Assembly: GCF_905147365.1 (NCBI RefSeq)
Contig: NC_056410.1
Span: 2,021,501-2,085,500 of the forward strand
Direction: 5' to 3'
Length of the DNA stretch: 64,000 nucleotides
Origin: Aricia agestis
Taxonomy: Eukaryota > Arthropoda > Insecta > Lepidoptera > Lycaenidae
The notes beneath the pieces are model-generated. The model was not told the DNA's origin and made no database searches. It saw only the letters and a program-made list of their open reading frames with translations. Shown here piece by piece: positions 34,501 to 43,500 of the stretch. How positions within the stretch are numbered: the first letter of the stretch is position 1; each line of letters starts with the position of its first letter. The position numbers were made by a program, and so were the translations under genes.

Positions 34501-37500
34501 CTGTAGCCCGTAGCCCCGTCGTAGCTGTAGCCCGTAGCCCCGTCGTAGTTGTAGCCCGTAGCCCCGTCGTAGCTGTAGCCCGTAGCCCCGTCGTAGCTGT
34601 AGCCCGTAGCCCCGTCGTAGCTGTAGCCCGTAGCCCCGTCGTAGCTGTAGCCCGTAGCCCCGTCGTAGCTGTAGCCCGTAGCCCCGTCGTAGCTGTAGCC
34701 CGTAGCCCCGTCGTAGCTGTAGCCCGTAGCCCCGTCGTAGTTGTAGCCCGTAGCCCCGTCGTAGTTGTAGCCCGTAGGCTCGTCGTAGCTGTAGCCCGTA
34801 GGCTCGTCGTAGCTGTAGCCCGTAGCCCCGTCGTAGCTGTAGCCCGTAGCCCCGTCGTAGCTGTAGCCCGTAGCCCCGTCGTAGTTGTAGCCCGTAGCCC
34901 CGTCGTAGCTGTAGCCCGTAGCCCCGTCGTAGCTGTAGCCCGTAGCCCCGTCGTAGTTGTAGCCCGTAGGCTCGTCGTAGCTGTAGCCCGTAGCCCCGTC
35001 GTAGCTGTAGCCCGTAGCCCCGTCGTAGCTGTAGCCCGTAGCCCCGTCGTAGCTGTAGCCCGTAGCCCCGTCGTAGCTGTAGCCCGTAGCCCCGTCGTAG
35101 CTGTAGCCCGTAGCCCCGTCGTAGCTGTAGCCCGTAGCCCCGTCGTAGTTGTAGCCCGTAGCCCCGTCGTAGTTGTAGCCCGTAGGCTCGTCGTAGCTGT
35201 AGCCCGTAGGCTCGTCGTAGCTGTAGCCCGTAGCCCCGTCGTAGCTGTAGCCCGTAGCCCCGTCGTAGCTGTAGCCCGTAGCCCCGTCGTAGCTGTAGCC
35301 CGTAGCCCCGTCGTAGTTGTAGCCCGTAGCCCCGTCGTAGCTGTAGCCCGTAGCCCCGTCGTAGCTGTAGCCCGTAGCCCCGTCGTAGTTGTAGCCCGTA
35401 GGCTCGTCGTAGCTGTAGCCCGTAGGCTCGTCGTAGCTGTAGCCCGTAGCCCCGTAGCTTGGACAAGCCTAGCCTTATCTATAATAGCTCGTAAGTCGTA
35501 GTATTCGTCGAAGCCTTAGCTCGTTAGCAGCTGATGCTTGCTTATATTCTTTGTAGAAATTCTACAAAATCGTGTTGTAAACTTATACGGACTCTCTGTT
35601 GGAATTTATTATTATTCATATATTTTTAATGACTGAACAATTTATTACGTACCTCTTGCTGAAAACAAATTATTAATATTTTTAATATAGACTTGTAAAT
35701 AAAGTATAACATAGGAAATAGTTATAAAAATTGACTTTATAGGTAAATAATATAAAAGTTCAAATAGTGTAAGAATAATGCACGTAAATATTTACATTAC
35801 TTAACTAACTAAGCTAAATATATATAATATACGGAAAAAAACCGACTTCAAACAGTATTTCTTTATCATGGGACCACCTTTAAAATATCTTCTTCCCAAC
35901 AAAAAAAAAATCAAAATCGTTGTATAAACGACGAAGTTATCCGCAAACAAACAAAAAAACATAATAAATTATAGGTCTACTAGAATCTGATGGCAAAAAG
36001 TGAGAAAATAAATTGACTCTAGTAATACCGGAGTACTTGGAATAAAACATTTTGATCCTTTTTTTTCTTATAGCGGCTGATTCTGTGTGTGAAACGTGTA
36101 AATATAAAAAAATATCCAATGATCAAGAATATTTTTTGAAAATCTGCTGTCTAAGATTGCCATCATATTCTGGTAGACCTATATATTATACTGTCGAATT
36201 AAGAAATCTCCTCCTTTTATGAAGTTGGTCACAAATTAAAAAAAATACTGTAAAGTAGCCATGTTTTGGTTCCTCATTGAGAACGAATAAAAACAAAATT
36301 AAATGAGTCTTGTGATGTTAAGACTGAATATACTTACATAAAATATTTGCTAAAAAATGAATACTTTATTATTTAAATTATTTTGTTATTCATTATCATA
36401 TCATACACTAAATTGTGCAAACAAGATAAAGCATCTTTAATAAACGGAATTTCAGCATACTATAAAAAGTAATATGTATTTAATAAAAAATGGATTGCAA
36501 AGAACGTACCACGATCTGTAAAAAGTAGATTTCTAATGTAATTTTGTCTATTGTTAATATTTAAGGGTTTGTTCAAACTGAGGCGTAATTGAGCGCGGCG
36601 CAGCTTGTTATTCGATCTCTTTCAAATAAAACGGTCTGTTTTTGTATACAAAATGCATCTAGCATCTATCTATAACTAGCTGTCCCGGTGAACTTCGTAT
36701 CACTTTAAAACCTTCCCTGGACTTCTACGAATATTTTAAGACTAAAATCAGCCCGATCCGTTCAGCCGTTTTCGAGTTTTAGCGCGACTAACACATTTGA
36801 AAATCCATTTTTATATATAAGATATTAATGATTTTTTTATTAGCCTATGCTGTCCCACTGCTAGGAAAAGGCCTCCCCCAGGGTGGAATGAAAATAGATA
36901 TTAAATTTTGTTAATCTCGCTAAAACTCGATAATGGCTGAATTGATTTGGCTAATTTATTCTTAAAATATTCGTGAAAGTCCAGGGAAGGTTTATAAATC
37001 GAAACAAATTGATATAAAATTGACTGTTTTAAGCTATTATAAACCTTTTAAGTTAATTAAAAATTCACCGCAGCGTTTCATCTCGTTATAAAAGTAGAAT
37101 GATTACTTACCTTGTCCTGAAAATGGAATATTAAATATATATTTTAGTTATTCAATAGAAACGTATATTACTAAGTTCCTACAAATTGTCTTTTAAATCA
37201 TCGACACTTTTATTTTATAAAAAACAACGTCGTTTACTTACCCCCACCTGCAATATTAATAATAAACATTTTGAAGTGTCTGTTTAACTAAAATAAGCAG
37301 TGAAAAGCCATTAAATTTGTTCATATTAGGTCTACCAGAATCTGATGGCAATTTTTAACAGCAGATTTTCAAAAAATATCCTTGATCATTGGATAAATTT
37401 TTATATTTGCATGTTTAACACACAGAATCAGCCGCTATAAGAACAAAAAAGGATCAATATCTTTTATTCCAATTACCCCGGTATTGCTACAGTCAATTTA

Positions 37501-40500
37501 TTTTCTCACTTTTTGCCATCAGATTATACTAGATATATATCAACTTTTAATTTTTGTAATTCTATCAAAATAAATAACGATTGAAACACTCACCGTGACC
37601 TAAAAAAGATCCATCATTTCATGATAAAAATAGTTAAACTTTTTAGCTAGTTCTATAAAATTACCAAGTAAAAAAATTATATAATTTAAAACTCAAGGGT
37701 TTTTTAATTTTTCGTAAAATTTTATATCGTCGTATTTTATTACGTAAAAAAATTACGGGAAAAGTTTTTTGATACGTGCTAAAACCAGGCGCGGTCGCAG
37801 CCTGAAATTTGGGGGGGGGGGGGGGGGTCACTCAGTAGTCACTACACTATTTTTTTTATCTGCGCCCTCGGACGGTTCTGGGTTTTATTTTATTTTCAAT
37901 TTTACCTTAGATTTTGGGGGGGGTCATGTCCCCTGTGCCCCCCCCCCCTCCCCGGCATGGGCCGCGCCTGGTTAAAACGTAAGTTATTATCGTTATTATG
38001 TACTTACGTTCATCTGGAATAGTAATACAGAAGAAGTATTTATCCTACGTAGATAAGTCGTAGAATGTAGATCATCTAAATTCTAAAGCATTAGATTTTA
38101 CGGTCTTAAATTTTAATTAACCGACTTCCAATAATAAAAGTAAGTTCTATGTCAAGTATATCAGTTCTAGGCTGGTACTGACTTGAAAATTTAGTACATT
38201 ACATACACAAGTTTAGATCATACACACATACACGTTTAGATCATTTTAGGAATATCGTTTTTACCTCGGAAGTCGGGTTCAATTTTTTGTTAAAAAATAA
38301 TAATTTTAAACTAGACTTTCAACTTAAGACTTTAAACTCGAATATATTTTATATTATGACATTAGCTGCTGGTTAATGGTTATGTTTACAACTGAGTAAC
38401 TACCTAATGTTATAATAATTCTTAACTGCCGCGTTTAGAGATGAATATGTAATTATTATTTTGACATAAGTGATACATACATTACCTGTCCAATTCTTTA
38501 TTAAATTGGAGTTTAATCATCATTAAACGTCTCTGGACGCGGCAGTATGTATATTATTGTATGGGATTGCTACAGGCAAGTAATGTTTGTCTAATAAAAG
38601 AAGCTGAGGATTTTGAGAATCCCATTCGTATGACTTTTACGATATGTGTAAAAATATAATAATACTTACAACGTTCTAAAATGAAATAAGTACAAATGTT
38701 AGTTATTTGAAGTTACAACTAGCTATAAGATTACAAGACTGTATTGGCACGTGGTCGTTATCGCATCAAAACAGCCTTGTACGTCTTTAAAGTAAACATT
38801 GATGACGAGATGTCTCTTTATTTTCGTATTAATAAATTACAAGACATTTAGGTCCTATTTTAATACTATAGGGATACGAGTGGTGGCCGTAAAAAAAGAT
38901 CTTCCGACCGGGCGAGGTTTGGTCAGGCTGAAGCCCGTGAGATTGATTTCAACTGTCGTTTATATACCGACGCACTTACATAACTTCGAAGCTATACAGG
39001 TATGTGGCGTTAGCCTTGTTAATGTTACGGGGAAGATAATCCAGGAAGATCCTCCATATTGTTACAAATAATTAGACACGAATGCTCGTTGAATATACAA
39101 CAAGTCCAACTTTTAGCAACCTTCCGACCCTTTTTTGTCACTTCAAAAACGACAATTAGATTTCGTTTAACCTTATTTAAATGTTTCCTAAACTGCCCTT
39201 TCCTTAGGCGGGTCCACACCAAGGGAGCTGCCTCGGGCGAGGCCCGCCGCGCGCGGCTAGCGAGCAGCCGCGGGCGAGGCGGACGGGCGTACACAGCAAG
39301 GTTGCTTCGCTCGAACAGCCCGAGCCAACACGATTACACCGCACGTACGCACAGCCGTGGCAGCTTTCACCACAATCTGTACTAATATTGTAATTTCGAA
39401 AGTGTGTTTGTCTGTGTGTCTGTTGACTGTTACCTCTTCACGCCCAAACCGCTTAACCGATAGATGGGAAGAAACTTCGAGTCCCGGGAAATAACATATC
39501 ATCCCGGAAAAATGTACGGATTACGCGCGATAAACAAATTTCTATAGGGGTTGCCGCCGTCATTTAGTATTTTACATAAAGTACGAATACACACGTCGAT
39601 ACCTAAACTTACCTTGATCTGCAAAAAATGTTATTGATTTAAAACTCGTAGAACTTAACAAGAGAACTGCTAGAGTGATTTATTTTAGGCAGGGCCAGAT
39701 CTACCAAATGGCTATTGCCTATTTGGGCTTAAGCCCAGGGCCCCATGAGTTAAAATGCACCCGCCCCCCAGCTAAGTCAAGTCAAAAATAGACGATAATG
39801 CGAAAGAATTCATAATTTTATTAAATGTATTTTAGTATCCCTGAGAATCCTACGATCAAGGTTGATTATACCATTTAGGTGTTGGTACTACGAACTGACA
39901 GTTTAAACATTGTGGCCCTTAGTAGTTTCAGCCCAGCAGGGCCTCGTGAGCTCACGGTCCGGCCCTGATTTTAGGCAATAATACAAGTAGGAAATATTTA
40001 GTATAGTAAGTGCAGTTATTAACTCAATAATATGTTTAAAATATTCATTTTGAGTTATGTACTTACTCTATGCTGTTGGTTTTACACATGCAGCACATGA
40101 AATAAACAACATTAACTATTTGAATTTTTAATCCGATAATACTTTTGTTTATAGTTATATTACAGTACGGTTATTATAAGATGTACTAAGTAGTTAATAA
40201 TATTATTGAACGCAAAGTGAACGTAATCGAGTTCGGAGTTCCACAAGGTGCCATGCTGTCTTCTCTTGTATTGTACTGTGAACTGTCTCAAGTCTCAACA
40301 CTCATCCATCCATTTGTTCTGTTTAATAAAAATCAGAAAAAGTGTATTCTTCAAAGAAAAGTTTCTGGGTTGGGAATTACTATTCACTTTTATATTTAAA
40401 TACGCATTTAGTGAAATTACATTTTTCAATGATAAAGTTCAGTTTAATATTTTTTTAAAACGGTGCAAAATGATTCTTGTCTGCTTACCTCAGGCTGTAA

Positions 40501-43500
40501 CAACAGCAAAAGACTGACTTAATATATTTTGATATTCCATAGCAATATTAATCTTTTATTTTTAAAACCTTCGCAAGGTCACATTCAGCGTTGCCGTTAA
40601 ACAAACGCTAGTTTGAAGAGTTCCAAAAAATATTTAAATCGTTACGTACCACAAGCTAGAACCACAATAAAATAAATGAAGGATTAAAAAGCCAAAAATA
40701 ATATTTTTATCCCATTTATAAGAGATATTGTGTTACATATACAATTTTGGTTCATTTAAGAATATTATTATTATGTCTACCATGGAAGTCGGTTTAATTT
40801 TTTGTTAAAAATATTGATATTTTTAATAGAAACAAGGTACTTACCTACATTTATTTTAATTTTGGAAGTTAGAAGTTTAATATGCGTCAAAAAATTACGT
40901 ACCGTCACCTGAAATTCAAAAATATTATTTTAAACCAAGTAAGCTTTAGGTATTTTTTTCCAGTAGCAATAGTTGTACAGAATCACAAAGTAGCAGATAT
41001 TTTTTGCATGACAGCTAACATTTTAAATAGGATCTGTTATAATTAAAAAAGACTTTGTTGGATGTGCTTGGAAGCGCCAAAGACAGATCTTAGACCAACC
41101 AAGGTCCTGGTTGGTCAGGCCGAAATCCCCAGATAGCCTTCTATCAGCTGATTATAAATAATAAATAATAATAATTAGGTAGATATATGTAGATACATAT
41201 TTTAGTCACTCGTTCAGAAAATTCGAATAGCGCGATTCAGAATTGTGGCGTTAATGGTACGCCTCAATTTGATGTAAATCTATATTAGATTATAGATAAC
41301 TTACTTACATTATATATCTGACTGGCCGTCGTCGTTGACTGTAAATAGATAAGAAATAATTAAAGTTTGTCTCGCTTTGGTCAGAGCGCCATGGGACTGA
41401 CCATAAATCATAAACGAAATGGCTGCACTGGTCCACGACGGTCGAGCAGGTCGTGGACTACATCAGGAGCAAGACCCACTTCGTCTTGAGGGTCGAGCGT
41501 TTGGAGTCCCGCCACAAAGTCAATTTTAGCTCCTTTGTGGTGAGGGTCCCGACGCACTATGGAAAATGGTAGAACTAGAGCATATCATAAATGGTTTTTA
41601 AAAATATCACAATTTGAACGAAATATTTATTGCATTCGATACTCTAATAACCTAATAATCCTAATCAGACATTTTTTTTCTACTAAAACTGCATAAATAT
41701 TTTTTTATCATAGGTTGAAGTAGGTTAAAGTAGCGGATGGCTCATTCAAATGTTTGCATACACATAATTCAAATGAATATTGTGAAAAAGTATTTAGCAG
41801 ATGCATGCGGTTTTATACATTTTTAAAAAGGATATTTTATGTTCCTAATAATGACCTATTAACTTTTTTTAATATGCTTTTTATTTTTGAGTAAGTACTT
41901 AAAAATTGACATACCCTATTTTTCACTTTTTTTTTTCGTCGAAGGTTTTCACATTTACCCACGTCTCCCCACGCGCAACTTTATGTTTTATCTGATAGCC
42001 TAACTATTCATAAATGAAAGATTAAAGAAATCATCTGCGAAAGTTTGCGGTCCTGGAAGTTATGGGGAAAAGTGTGATAGAGGTCGGAGTAGATAATTCG
42101 GTATCTTTTGCGGTTACTGCTGACATAGTTTGCAAAATCAATATTAATCACAATATTTTGATAGCAATAGCATATTCTTTTCTGCAGTCGTCCTGCGTGA
42201 GTAAATATGCATAACATTGATATTAGTACGTATTTCATGTAAAAAACCAGTATATAAGGGGAAGGAAATATCTTCAAATTGCACACTTCAGCGTGTGTTA
42301 AGTATATATTAAGTGACACTTATTTAAATTGGTTATTTCCATTAAAATATCAACTTTCAACTATTCGACTATATTATTTACTAGGCGATTTCATCATTAC
42401 CTATATCGAGCGTGGCAGAACCTTGGAATCGTTGTCCATAGTTCTACACCAAACATTAAATGTTTCTGAAAACAACTCGTGTTTTGTAATTGGTGACATT
42501 CAAAGACATATTCTGCCTTCTTTCAATAAGCGCTGGGCTCAAGCATCACGGAAAAAGGACAAATTTATTCGGAATAATACAAGCTGGCTGGAGGCAGGAT
42601 ATTCAGTAAAGTTTCCGGAGTCTGAAGCACATTCACTGCCATCAACTTCTGGTGAACGAAGAATATAAGTGGAAACTCAAGTGATGGAAATACAGCACGA
42701 AGGTTCTTTTACTATTACACTTGCTCGGCGAACATAACAGGTGTTGATGAAACATTGATTAAACGCTTGTACCTATATTATTTTACACGCTCTATCTTCT
42801 AGAATGATGATCGATCCCGGAAAATTTGGAGTTTATGTCTTAGAAACTGCGCGAATTTATGTTAGTAACTATGATTGGTACTACATGCACAAATTACTTA
42901 TACACGGAGAAAACGTGATCAAATATGTTTCTGTTCTTCCTATTGTTCAACTGTCGGAAGATGCACAAGAGTCGCGCAATAAAGACTACAGAAATATGCG
43001 CCTGCACCATGCCAGAAAATGAAGACGTATTTAAAACACTTCTATATACTTCAGACCTATACCTTTTAAGTTTAATAAACCCTTATGTGAGAAATGTGAA
43101 GGATCTTGATGAAGAGGCACAAAGTCTTTTGAAGATGGTACCTGAAGGTGATCCTACATTTACACCGGAAGTAATTTTAGTTAGGAATAGTGAAAATAAT
43201 AACAATTAGATACAACATTATAAGTAACTAAAACCTAGTTATATAAAACCAATAATATTATAAGATTTGTCTAATCTGAGATCAATTAGTTTGGTGTGAG
43301 GTATAGATAGGTACTATACGATTTCATAATTTTATGTATTTTATTATGCTTGTGTGATAAGTAATTGTTTAAGTTTTCTTAATTTTACTCATATTAGTAC
43401 TTATTTATAAAAAATAAACATAATATAACTACTCGTATTACTTTTTCTCTTTTCTTTTTTTTTAACCTCAAATAAATATGTAAGTATACTTACTTACATT

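Noticed and set aside
34431..35456. CRISPR-like array
   Set aside because: No unique spacers; a pure tandem minisatellite in a eukaryotic genome.
34419..35501. 360-residue plus-strand ORF of VVAVARSP units
   Set aside because: Frame of the 24-bp minisatellite; openness follows from unit length divisible by three. Not a gene by itself.
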